A stretch of DNA of 53,952 nucleotides from Eubacteriales bacterium (GTDB lineage Bacteria; Bacillota; Clostridia; Lachnospirales; Lachnospiraceae): NCBI GenBank assembly GCA_030524175.1, contig JAUNHC010000037.1, forward strand, positions 1 to 53,952, read 5' to 3'. This document shows, piece after piece, positions 1 to 8,574 of this stretch (positions are counted from its first letter, which is position 1; every line of letters starts with the position of its first letter). The notes under the pieces were generated by a model. That model ran no database searches and was not told the DNA's origin. It saw only the letters and a list, made by a program, of their open reading frames with translations. The translations under genes were made by a program, and so were the position numbers.

Positions 1-250
1 GCATTCCGTCTGCAAGACCTACGGTTGTAGTGGTCTTTCCTTCACCGGCAGGTGTAGGATTGATAGCGGTTACAAGTACCAGCTTGCCGTCCTGTTTGTC
101 AGTTTCTTTTAACAGGTTATAATCGATTTTTGCTTTGTACTTGCCGTACTGCTCCAGATATTTGTCATCAATACCTGCTTTTGCCGCAATCTCAGTAATC
201 GGCTGCATTTCGCACTCCTGTGCAATTTCGATGTCAGTTTTGAATCCCAT
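1..250 (-). CDS. fhs: formate--tetrahydrofolate ligase, N-terminal part (runs off window)
   Basis: Only the first 83 codons are present; the gene continues past base 1. The start ATG at 250 is preceded by a strong AAAGGAGG at 8 nt spacing. The peptide begins [18 protein letters not shown] and reaches the nucleotide-binding loop ([14 protein letters not shown]), which is diagnostic of formyl-THF synthetase. The enzyme activates formate to 10-formyl-THF with ATP, the entry to the methyl branch of the Wood-Ljungdahl pathway. It lies downstream of the acs genes on the same strand, so both branches are probably co-expressed. Identity is secure from the N terminus and the context; the rest cannot be judged. 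Confidence 0.95.
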   Translation of the reverse strand, partial: MGFKTDIEIAQECEMQPITEIAAKAGIDDKYLEQYGKYKAKIDYNLLKETDKQDGKLVLVTAINPTPAGEGKTTTTVGLADGM

Positions 251-369
251 AGAAATTACCTCCTTTTGCTTTGTACAAGCTATTTGTTTTTTATATAAAA
301 CAGAAATATATCCGGCAGCTGTTCCCCAGTCAGTATCCCGCATAGTCCTGAACAGTCACCATATCTGCT

Positions 370-1044
370 TTATTTCATATCATTGATACACTTCAAAAAC
401 GCTTTTAACGAACCGATAATGACATCTCCCATAACGGCCATATCCTCAGCCTGGAAGGAAACAGGAAAATTATCGGAAAACAGGATCTGGGATGAGGGCG
501 GAAATTCTTCATCGCCTTCCCACAGTATCATCTGGATTTTATATCCCGGATAAATTTCCGTCTCATAAGCAGCATCTCCGTGATTTACCGGAAGAGCCTT
601 CATATGCTCCATGATCGCCTTGAAATCGGAAAGACGGTTTCCATAGGAAAATGCCAGCCGCTTAATGCATCTTCCGTCAAATTGACGCAGATAAACTTCC
701 CCCCAGGGCATTTCTCTGTAAGTTTTAAACTTACCGGTGCCCTCTGAAGCTGCTCCATGAAGCAGAAAACGGATGGTGAGGATTTTTGCATAAATCATCT
801 CTTCCAACGGATAATAGCCCTTGTCATCTTCAAGATGGGTCACCTGGAAATCCGGATAAGTGATCTGATATACCGTTCCCAGAAATGTAAGGGTAAAAGC
901 CTTCTTCTCCTCATCATAGGGAATGGAAAGCCTTCCGGCAATCTCCCCTGGGTCGGCAGCCTTATACTGCTCAGTATAGTGCTCCCAGGGCATCCTCTCT
1001 TTGCTGTCCTTTTCATAATTCAATTCATTCAAGTTAAAAGCCAT
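370..1044 (-). CDS. DUF3786-type protein of the acs locus, function unknown
   Basis: This is a 224-residue soluble protein with no signal peptide or membrane segment. I chose ATG 1044 (MAFNLNELNYE) because GAGGTG precedes it at 4 nt; the longer open frame starts further upstream without a better ribosome site. The pattern of a central FLGTVYQITYPDF stretch followed by HGAASEGTGKFKTYREMPWG resembles DUF3786 proteins, which I know to occur near corrinoid and CODH/ACS genes in acetogens. It sits 37 nt after acsV and before fhs in the same orientation. A role in corrinoid or cofactor handling is inference from position only; no catalytic residues are recognised. Confidence 0.75.
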   Translation of the reverse strand: MAFNLNELNYEKDSKERMPWEHYTEQYKAADPGEIAGRLSIPYDEEKKAFTLTFLGTVYQITYPDFQVTHLEDDKGYYPLEEMIYAKILTIRFLLHGAASEGTGKFKTYREMPWGEVYLRQFDGRCIKRLAFSYGNRLSDFKAIMEHMKALPVNHGDAAYETEIYPGYKIQMILWEGDEEFPPSSQILFSDNFPVSFQAEDMAVMGDVIIGSLKAFLKCINDMK

Positions 1045-1081
1045 GTGCCACCTCAATCTATTGAACAACACTGATGTGCTG

Positions 1082-3019
1082 TTAGTTTTTTACCTGTTCC
1101 ATCACAGACGGGAACATTCCGAGATCTGTATGGGGAATGAAACATGCCCCTACAAATTCATCCATATAGTTGGGAACTGTTGAAAGCTCCAGATATGTCA
1201 TATTGGATGCCAGATCATAGGTCTTCTTCTCTGCCGGTGTGGAGAGAAGCATCAAGTATGCACCTGTAAGTGACGAATTGCCGATATAATGGAATTTCTC
1301 CAGTGAGATATCAGGGAACATTCCAATATTTACAGCATTTTTCATATTGATTCCGCTTCCGATACCGCCTGCCACATAAACATTGTCTATCATAGAGATA
1401 TCGAAATCCACAGAACTGAGCATAGTACGGATTGCTGAGAAAATTGCACCCTTGGCACGGATAAAGTTGTCAATATCCACCTCGGTGATCTCCACATCCT
1501 TCACAGAACCGGCCTCTTCCTCAAAAGCCAGCACATAACTTCCCATACCGTATTCATCGTGACGGATCCTCTTGCCCTCTCGGATAAATTTACCCTTAGG
1601 ACTGATAATACCATTGATATATAATTCACTTATAAGGTCAATGATACCTGAGCCGCACAACCCGATAGGCTTAGTACCAGGCTCACCGATCACCTTGTAG
1701 ACCGGCTCCATAGTGTCTTTATCGATGGTGCATTCCTCAATAGCCCCATCGGTAGCGCGCATTCCGCAGGAAATGTCGCCGCCTTCAAAGGCAGGTCCTG
1801 CAGAGCAGGCACAGCTCATCATAAAATCTGAATTGCCGAAAACTAATTCCCCGTTGGTCCCCAGATCAATAAACAGAGAAAACTCCGGTTTGTTCCACAT
1901 CATGCTGACCAAAGTTCCGGCTGTGATATCACCGCCTACATAGCTTCCGATATTAGGAGCCATAATAATATGGGCATCCTGATTAATATCAATTCCCACA
2001 TCTGAGGCAAAGAGAGAATTGGTTTTAAAGAATGCAGGAATATAAGGCTCCATACGTAAGGGATCTGCATTGATTCCTGCAAACAGATGATTCATCGTTG
2101 TATTTCCGGCCACACACATTCTGTATATCTGGCTTTTGGGGATATTTGCACTTTTGCACATCTCCTTGATCATAGGATTGATCGTCTCGGAAATCACTGC
2201 TTCCTGAAGCTTCTTTCTTCCGCCCGGCTTCTGTGACTCAATAATCCTGTTGATAACATCTGCCCCGAAACGGATCTGACCGTTTCCTGCAGAACCCTTA
2301 GCCAGAATCTGACCGTTCTCCATATTTATAAGTACTGCTGATACCGTAGTGGTACCTATATCTACTGCCAGACCTCCGATAACAATATTCTCATCTATGC
2401 CGAAAACGTCATAGACAAACATATCATCTGAAGTAGTACGCAGCACACATTTCACTGAAAAATTATTATTCCGGAGCACATCTGGAAGCTTTCTCAGCAC
2501 TGTATAAGGAATCCTTACCCGTTTTAGATTCAAGAACTTTCTCAGTGCGCGGGACAGCCGCTCATTGTCCGGCATAGTGTCATCCAGAGTAGGAGGATCC
2601 ATAGTAACCTCCACCACATCCAGACTGTTGCTCAATTGTATACCCGTGAGTTCAATCTCACTCTTGGCATTCTCGAAAATGGCTATTTCCTCTTTGGAGC
2701 TTAAATCTGCAACCTTCATCCTGCTCTTATACGCTGATGCAATATCAGGTACAAGCACAGTCACGTCCGCACTGACCGTACTGACACAAGCCAGGCGCCA
2801 GCCCTGGTCAAATTCCTCATCTGAGATATGAAGGGTCTTCTTTGTATTTAATTCTCCGCTCTTCAGCTGCACCCGGCACTTTCCGCAGGAAGCATTGCCG
2901 GAGCATGGAGCGTCAATAGCCACATTGGCCTCACGTGCAATTTCCAGCAGATTGTCTCCCAAGTTGGCATACGTCTCTACCACACTGCCATCTTCGAATG
3001 CAAATGTTACCTTGAACAT
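1082..3019 (-). CDS. acsV: corrinoid activation protein, RACo type (AcsV)
   Basis: This 645-residue protein has an N-terminal 2Fe-2S ferredoxin domain with Cys39, Cys45, Cys48 and Cys78. A linker follows, then an ASKHA-type ATPase domain (GLAVDIGTTTVSAVLI near residue 220; FIDLGTNGE further on). Proteins of this layout reductively reactivate the Co(II) form of the corrinoid iron-sulfur protein at the cost of ATP. ATG 3019 is chosen because AAAGGTGG lies 6 nt upstream; the TTG two codons earlier is too close to that site. It follows the acsE terminator, so it may be expressed at a different level from the acs structural genes. Confidence 0.93.
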   Translation of the reverse strand: MFKVTFAFEDGSVVETYANLGDNLLEIAREANVAIDAPCSGNASCGKCRVQLKSGELNTKKTLHISDEEFDQGWRLACVSTVSADVTVLVPDIASAYKSRMKVADLSSKEEIAIFENAKSEIELTGIQLSNSLDVVEVTMDPPTLDDTMPDNERLSRALRKFLNLKRVRIPYTVLRKLPDVLRNNNFSVKCVLRTTSDDMFVYDVFGIDENIVIGGLAVDIGTTTVSAVLINMENGQILAKGSAGNGQIRFGADVINRIIESQKPGGRKKLQEAVISETINPMIKEMCKSANIPKSQIYRMCVAGNTTMNHLFAGINADPLRMEPYIPAFFKTNSLFASDVGIDINQDAHIIMAPNIGSYVGGDITAGTLVSMMWNKPEFSLFIDLGTNGELVFGNSDFMMSCACSAGPAFEGGDISCGMRATDGAIEECTIDKDTMEPVYKVIGEPGTKPIGLCGSGIIDLISELYINGIISPKGKFIREGKRIRHDEYGMGSYVLAFEEEAGSVKDVEITEVDIDNFIRAKGAIFSAIRTMLSSVDFDISMIDNVYVAGGIGSGINMKNAVNIGMFPDISLEKFHYIGNSSLTGAYLMLLSTPAEKKTYDLASNMTYLELSTVPNYMDEFVGACFIPHTDLGMFPSVMEQVKN

Positions 3020-3108
3020 CGGCAACCACCTTTCTCATAGCCTGTCAATATTTATTTTCTTAGAAACAAAGTAGACAAAATATAATAAATTAAGTCTCCT
3101 GTATTTTG

Positions 3109-3142
3109 CAAAAGGGCTGAAGGCCCGAAGCCTCCAGCCCCT
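3109..3142 (-). terminator. hairpin terminator after acsE
   Basis: On the minus strand GGGCTGGAGGC (3130-3140) pairs with GCCTTCAGCCC (3114-3124) around a 5-nt loop and is followed by TTTT. The stem is 11 bp with one G-T pair. The U tract is short, so termination is probably partial, which would let some transcription reach acsV and fhs. Confidence 0.7.
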
Positions 3143-3174
3143 TAAGTTAACATATTCTCTATTCCACTGACTGA

Positions 3175-3960
3175 TTAGATCTCCAGGTAGGAATCTGCGT
3201 ACAGAGTGTTGTTCTTGAATACATCACAGGATTTGATCGTCTCCATAAGTCTTAAATCACAAGGATTTACGATTGCGGAGGTGAGGCCCTGCATCATGCA
3301 CATTGCCACTAAAGCGGAATCCATGATCGGACGGATATGTTTCGGCATACCGTTGCTGTTGTTAGAAAGGCCGCCGGTTGAGTTCAGGCCCATGTCGGAG
3401 AACATTTTGATTGCTTCCAGTACTTCCAGCTGTTTGTCCTGCATTCCCTTTACAACGAGGAATAACGGGTCAAACCACAGATCTGTCGGCTCCATACCAA
3501 GCATCATACCTCTTTCCAGCATGTTCTGGCAGTGCATCATACGTTCATCGTTGTCTGCTGCAATACCTTCTGCGGAGCAGAGTGCAATAACAATTGCATC
3601 ATTAGCTGCTGCAAGGTCGATATTCTCGATTCTTCCGCCTGCATCAGCAGAGTTTACGATCGGTTTGCCTTTTGCTCTGTTATATACAGAAATACCAGCT
3701 TCGATTGCTTTCTTGTTAGCGGTATCCAGTGCCAGAGGAACATTGTCAAAGTTTTCCTGAAGAAGCTTAACTGCCCATTTCATCAGGTCTTCGCCGTCGT
3801 TTTCAGCAGGTCCGATATTTACATCAAGATAAGTTGCACCTGCCTCTAACTGCTCCTTCGCTCTCTTTAAGATCGGCTCAGGATTTCTTGTTGCCATTGC
3901 ATCACGAATGGCTGGTGAAATACAGTGGATTCTTTCCCCAATAGTTACAAATTTTGCCAT
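3175..3960 (-). CDS. acsE: 5-methyltetrahydrofolate:corrinoid iron-sulfur protein methyltransferase
   Basis: This 261-residue protein is the normal length for AcsE. It is a TIM-barrel pterin-binding methyltransferase that moves the methyl group of methyl-THF to Co(I) of the AcsCD corrinoid protein. Visible family features are the opening FVTIGERIHCISPAI, the pterin-site DVNIGPAEND and the GLSNNSNGMP loop with the catalytic-type Asn. AAAGGAG precedes the ATG. It is the last gene of the run acsB-acsB-acsD-acsC-acsE and is followed by a hairpin. Confidence 0.97.
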   Translation of the reverse strand: MAKFVTIGERIHCISPAIRDAMATRNPEPILKRAKEQLEAGATYLDVNIGPAENDGEDLMKWAVKLLQENFDNVPLALDTANKKAIEAGISVYNRAKGKPIVNSADAGGRIENIDLAAANDAIVIALCSAEGIAADNDERMMHCQNMLERGMMLGMEPTDLWFDPLFLVVKGMQDKQLEVLEAIKMFSDMGLNSTGGLSNNSNGMPKHIRPIMDSALVAMCMMQGLTSAIVNPCDLRLMETIKSCDVFKNNTLYADSYLEI

Positions 3961-4041
3961 ACTCTTGTTCTCCTTTACTTTATAAATGACAGCCGGTCCG
4001 GCTCTTCCCCAACCGGCTGCAAGTTACTTTATCAATTATGC

Positions 4042-5382
4042 TTACATATCTTTTAAGAATTTCACAAGCTGTACAGCTTCTCTCGGTCCTACGATAACTT
4101 CCCATCCCGGAAGCTTGGACTCAATATCACCCTTCAGCACTGCAACTTTTCCAGGGATCACAAGTTTTCTGCAGGAAACCTTCGGCTCAACCTGTTCCTG
4201 GATAAACTTGGCAATACTGCTTCCTGAGAATTTACCTGCTGCCCAGGATGTCAGAACAGATAATCCGCCTGCATCACAGATAGCAAGATTCAGCGGAACA
4301 CCTGAGCGCTCCAATTCTCCGGATACCACGAAATATGTAAGAGCGAAGTCTACGGTAACAAGTACCAGAGAATCTTCCACACCGCCGTTGATCGGGTAGA
4401 TGCCCGGCTCAACCTTCATCGGCTTCTGAGGATCAGTGAATACGTTCTGACGCAGTCCGTATAACGGAAGAGCTTCAGCGTATGTCATCTGCTCCATAAC
4501 AATGATGGAACCATATTTCATAGTGAACAGGGAAGCAAGAGCTGCCTGTAAATGTTTGTCACCTTTTGCAACCTTCACAGTATTAACGATAGACGGATAA
4601 CCGAAGGTTCTGTCCTGATCCTTTAATGCTGCACGGCGCACCTGTACTGCATTTGCGAAAGTAGCTTTGATATCGCCGCCAGTCACATCCAGCACAAGGT
4701 TCTTGTTGCCAAGCTTCTCAAGAGCTGCAACTGTGTCATATAATTCATTTAAGTCTTTTCCGGATACACCAAGAACAACACCTGCTGCAGTTGCAACAGC
4801 GCTCATAGCTTCATAATTGGAAGCGTCAGCTCCGTTCAAGACTGGTTTGCTGTCTTTGCATACTTCAATGGCAGCTTTTGCAATTTCAGGATCAGAGCAT
4901 CCTAAAACCAGAGTTCTGCCTAAACCTGCTGCTTTTTTCACAAGCTCTGTGTATTTAGCAGCATCAGCTCCTTCTCCGCAGTTAACGTATACAAGTTCTG
5001 CATACATTCTCTCACCAATACGTTCGTAGTCAACTGCCGGGATTTCTGCTAATTTAGCATCAACAGCAGCATCGTCCATATCTGTACACAGTGCAACTGC
5101 GTATCTTGTTTTGCTCACAAAAGTTTTCTCATGTCTGAATAATACGGTCTCGCCGCCCAGAGTAAACTCTTCTGCGCCTGCACCGATCTTGATCGTTTTC
5201 ATGGGCGGTGCGGTAGCTTCTGACAGAGAAGCCAGCGCTTCTTCAGACATATGAGGACAAGCAGAAATGTCCATAGCGCCCTGTGCAACTTTCATTGAGA
5301 AAGCCATACATGTGGGGCAGCCGCATTCCTTACAGTTTTTCTTTGGTGTTAATTTAAAGATCTGAATACCATTCAGTGCCAT
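4042..5382 (-). CDS. acsC: corrinoid iron-sulfur protein large subunit
   Basis: This 446-residue protein carries an N-terminal 4Fe-4S module (Cys17, Cys20, Cys25, Cys42) followed by a TIM barrel and a C-terminal corrinoid-binding region. With AcsD it forms the CoFeSP that carries the methyl group from AcsE to acetyl-CoA synthase. Length and domain order match the family. The ribosome site AGGAGG lies shortly before ATG 5382. The acsD stop is only 20 nt upstream, indicating translational linkage of the two subunits. Confidence 0.97.
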   Translation of the reverse strand: MALNGIQIFKLTPKKNCKECGCPTCMAFSMKVAQGAMDISACPHMSEEALASLSEATAPPMKTIKIGAGAEEFTLGGETVLFRHEKTFVSKTRYAVALCTDMDDAAVDAKLAEIPAVDYERIGERMYAELVYVNCGEGADAAKYTELVKKAAGLGRTLVLGCSDPEIAKAAIEVCKDSKPVLNGADASNYEAMSAVATAAGVVLGVSGKDLNELYDTVAALEKLGNKNLVLDVTGGDIKATFANAVQVRRAALKDQDRTFGYPSIVNTVKVAKGDKHLQAALASLFTMKYGSIIVMEQMTYAEALPLYGLRQNVFTDPQKPMKVEPGIYPINGGVEDSLVLVTVDFALTYFVVSGELERSGVPLNLAICDAGGLSVLTSWAAGKFSGSSIAKFIQEQVEPKVSCRKLVIPGKVAVLKGDIESKLPGWEVIVGPREAVQLVKFLKDM

Positions 5383-5402
5383 ATCTTCTTCCTCCTATTC
5401 AA

Positions 5403-6344
5403 TTACACAAGTGCTTTGATCATTTTTGAAATAGTTGCAACAGACTGAGGATGTCTTAAGATAACTGCATCAGATCCTGCTGCCAGGTCTGCTGCTGCGG
5501 TAACGATTTCCATATCGATCCCACGTTCATCCTGCGGTCCCCATTCCGGCATGTCGGCTTCAGAAGCCATAGCCTCTTTAACGCCCCATGTCTCAGAAGC
5601 AACTGGTGTAATGATAGGCATCTGCAGCATGTTATCATTCTGGGATAAAGCTGCACCTTTGATACGGTCCATTGTGGATACTACATACTCATATCCATAT
5701 CCAACTGCTGCACTTCCGATATTCATAACGATCTTCTGTGCGTTTACACCTAACTGGCTGGTAACAACATTCAACTGCTTTGCAAGGTTGATATCTACAG
5801 CGGACTCAGCGCCTACGATCTGATTGTAAGCAAGCCCTGCTGCTGCGCCGATTGCTTTGTAGTTCTCTTCTTTTTCAGACATGATAAGAACATTTCTTCC
5901 CTGAAGAACCTCTGCAACCTTTGGAAGCAGCTCTGCGTCCTTCTCAACATTCTTACATCCTTCAACAACCAGCGGGCAGTCTACTGCGTCTGCAACCTCT
6001 TTTACAACTGCGATCAACTCTTCCACAGATTTGTCAGCTCCGTTCGGGTCTCCGCCTTCCAGAACAAGGGCAAGGAAATCTGCACCTTCCATAGCTGCTG
6101 CCTTCTTGGCGATATCTGCCATTGTAACAGCACCTTCATAATAAGCCTTGATACCTTCAGATGCGCCCTCAAGGCCCATATCAGAAATTTCCACACCTAC
6201 CTTAGGTGAGTTTTCTGATTCAGAATCAAAGGTGTAGAACGGGAAAGATGAGTCTCCGCCAAGGGTGACTGTCTTATCTCCGCTTCCGATTGTGACTGTG
6301 TTAATCTTTGCATTAAACTTTTGTGGTTTCTGATTAAACGGCAT
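5403..6344 (-). CDS. acsD: corrinoid iron-sulfur protein small subunit
   Basis: This 313-residue protein has the usual AcsD length. It is a TIM-barrel subunit that pairs with AcsC and shields the corrinoid. It begins MPFNQKPQKFNAKINTVTIG and includes the conserved GGDSSFPFYTFD segment of the family. AAGGAGG precedes the ATG. It is placed between the downstream acsB copy and acsC, so the genes for methyl delivery and acetyl synthesis are contiguous. Confidence 0.96.
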   Translation of the reverse strand: MPFNQKPQKFNAKINTVTIGSGDKTVTLGGDSSFPFYTFDSESENSPKVGVEISDMGLEGASEGIKAYYEGAVTMADIAKKAAAMEGADFLALVLEGGDPNGADKSVEELIAVVKEVADAVDCPLVVEGCKNVEKDAELLPKVAEVLQGRNVLIMSEKEENYKAIGAAAGLAYNQIVGAESAVDINLAKQLNVVTSQLGVNAQKIVMNIGSAAVGYGYEYVVSTMDRIKGAALSQNDNMLQMPIITPVASETWGVKEAMASEADMPEWGPQDERGIDMEIVTAAADLAAGSDAVILRHPQSVATISKMIKALV

Positions 6345-6421
6345 TTCTCGTTAGCCTCCTTAAAAATTTATTCCGGCAGGCACACCCTTCAGGACATGCC
6401 CGCACTATTGGCAATATTATA

Positions 6422-8548
6422 CTACATCATTGGTTCCATTGACAAGGCAGGATGGTTATGTTCTGTCAAAAATGCAACAAGGGTTTCCGGGTCGGAGGCC
6501 ACTGTTTCGTCGCCCACCATATCGGTGAAATTGTCGATTCCGTAAAGCTCTTTTGCAGTCTTGTTCAGACGCTCTGCCACTGTCTCTTTCAGTTCTTTCG
6601 GCATCCATACGATACGCTGGATTCCGCCTTCTGCCTTCATGAATTTCTTAGATGCGATGAAATGCTTTCCATGGCCCATAAAGCCCGGCGTCTGCACACC
6701 GCCTCCGGTCATGGATGCCATCTCCGGGAAGGTCATCCCAAGAGGAGTCATACCGCCGTATTCACGGTTGGCGATCACAACACCATTGGAGAACGGTTCG
6801 ATTCCACAGATACATTCAAAGCATCCGCAGGAGGTCATGGGATCCTGCATGATGGAGTACAGAGTTACATGTTCCAGGGCTCCCTGGGAATATTTCTGTA
6901 CTGCTTCATCCACATCCTCGTATGCTCCGATCTCCTCATCAACAGGACGCTCTTTTGTGATGATCTGGCATGGTCCTGCCGGGTCAAGCTCATTTGTTGC
7001 CTTGGCGTCCAGCCATGACACTGCACCGCAAAGCCCCAGTCTCTCCGGAGTTACCACACATACATGGGAGGGTGAAAATGCCTGGCAGAGAATACAGCTG
7101 TAATAAACATCCACAGATTCATCCGTTAATGTTTCAAGACGTGCATCTCTCTTATCGAAGGCCGGAATTGCAAGCTCATGGCGGATTTTTGTACATTCTG
7201 CCGGCTCCGTATAAATCTTCACCTGGCATTTATCCACCACTGCCTCAAATTCATTCTTCACCTGTGCATACAGCACCTCGCCGATGTGTCTGGCCCGAAA
7301 GCCTGCATCATAGGCATCTTTGCTGATACGGATACGTAACATATCCCTCTGGCCTGTATGGTATACACCTTCAATACAGTTGATATAATTGTGGAATTTA
7401 CGCTCGATTACCGGTTCAAAATCGGACTGCATCTTCTTGCCTGCCACTTCTACCACGTAGGCAATACTCTGCTTGCTGCCGATTTCAAAGGCATCGATAT
7501 CAGGACCGATCAATTCTATCTTGTGGTCCTCAACTTCCTCCATGGGTCTGGTCTGCACCAGCTCGGCACAGTCAACTCTGGAACCGTCGAACTCTACCTG
7601 CATGTCAGGGCGCCGGATGATCTCTCCCTCAAAAGCCGAGGCAAAAGCCACCGGAATATCAATATTCTTAATCTTGATCTTGATATTTCTTGCTTCCAGA
7701 GAAACCTTATTGAAATTCTCCACTTCCGGGCACGGGATCAGTGCTCCCGGAACTTCCGCAATATTCTCCGTCTCGTTGGAGATTACCGGGAACCCCAGCT
7801 TGATCGCCCCTGCACCAGCTGCCAGGATCACATCGTCCACCGGCTTGAATGCATTGACAAAGGCCGGAACCCTCTCTGCCGTATAGGTGATCAGACTTCC
7901 TGCATCTCCTGGCGTTACATTTCCGAAAATAAGAGCTGCGCGCAGTGCTACTGATACTACATGGATGACAGAGGTGACATCTTTGCCCAGAGGTACGATC
8001 CTAAGATTGTATCCCATCTTAAGCCCAAGCTCCTGAGCCTGGTCGATGATTCCGCCCACCAGTGTTACCAGAATACCCTGGGCCTGATAACTCTTGATCA
8101 GGTCCACACCCTCCTTTGAGGTGGGTGCGGAACCAAGAATAACAGCAACTCCCGGGATATCTCCTGTAACAAGAGGCACTCCCATTTCACGGATAATAGA
8201 ATCCGCTAAATGGCCATAGCACGGCTCTTCATAAGGCAGTGCACCGTCCAGATATTTCAGCGCTTCGATAAATTCCGCGCACAGGGCAGTCGCTACGCCG
8301 GACATAAGAGCATCGTCCAATGCATGTTCCCTTGTCATAAGGGTCTTTACAACGCCCAGCGCCTCCTTCAGTTCACCTAATGTCTTTACCTTTACACCTG
8401 TTACGGCATAATAGCAGGGCAGACAGTACGCAGTATTTGGAAATCCCACAGCTTTATCTGACCCGTACTGCACAACCGCATTGTCTACTGCCTGTACTGT
8501 CAGTCCGTACACTGCATCATTTCCGCTGAAAATTCTGTTGATCAACAT
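6422..8548 (-). CDS. acsB: acetyl-CoA synthase, downstream copy
   Basis: This 708-residue protein joins CO, CoA and the methyl group of CoFeSP to acetyl-CoA. All A-cluster ligands are present: Cys485, Cys488, Cys497 and Cys507 hold the 4Fe-4S cluster, and the Cys574-Gly575-Cys576 motif binds the distal nickel. The family signatures MTSCGCFE and TGGGVQTPGFMG are intact, so the copy looks functional. Compared with the adjacent upstream copy it is almost identical over the last 400 or so residues but only about half identical over the first 280, which cover the CODH-facing domain. GGAG lies about 11 nt before ATG 8548. Confidence 0.96.
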   Translation of the reverse strand: MLINRIFSGNDAVYGLTVQAVDNAVVQYGSDKAVGFPNTAYCLPCYYAVTGVKVKTLGELKEALGVVKTLMTREHALDDALMSGVATALCAEFIEALKYLDGALPYEEPCYGHLADSIIREMGVPLVTGDIPGVAVILGSAPTSKEGVDLIKSYQAQGILVTLVGGIIDQAQELGLKMGYNLRIVPLGKDVTSVIHVVSVALRAALIFGNVTPGDAGSLITYTAERVPAFVNAFKPVDDVILAAGAGAIKLGFPVISNETENIAEVPGALIPCPEVENFNKVSLEARNIKIKIKNIDIPVAFASAFEGEIIRRPDMQVEFDGSRVDCAELVQTRPMEEVEDHKIELIGPDIDAFEIGSKQSIAYVVEVAGKKMQSDFEPVIERKFHNYINCIEGVYHTGQRDMLRIRISKDAYDAGFRARHIGEVLYAQVKNEFEAVVDKCQVKIYTEPAECTKIRHELAIPAFDKRDARLETLTDESVDVYYSCILCQAFSPSHVCVVTPERLGLCGAVSWLDAKATNELDPAGPCQIITKERPVDEEIGAYEDVDEAVQKYSQGALEHVTLYSIMQDPMTSCGCFECICGIEPFSNGVVIANREYGGMTPLGMTFPEMASMTGGGVQTPGFMGHGKHFIASKKFMKAEGGIQRIVWMPKELKETVAERLNKTAKELYGIDNFTDMVGDETVASDPETLVAFLTEHNHPALSMEPMM

Positions 8549-8574
8549 TGCTGAACATCTCCTTTGGATTTTTC

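Noticed and set aside
3206-3760. 184-codon plus-strand ORF opposite acsE
   Set aside because: Shadow of a clear acsE gene; composition is typical of antisense translation.
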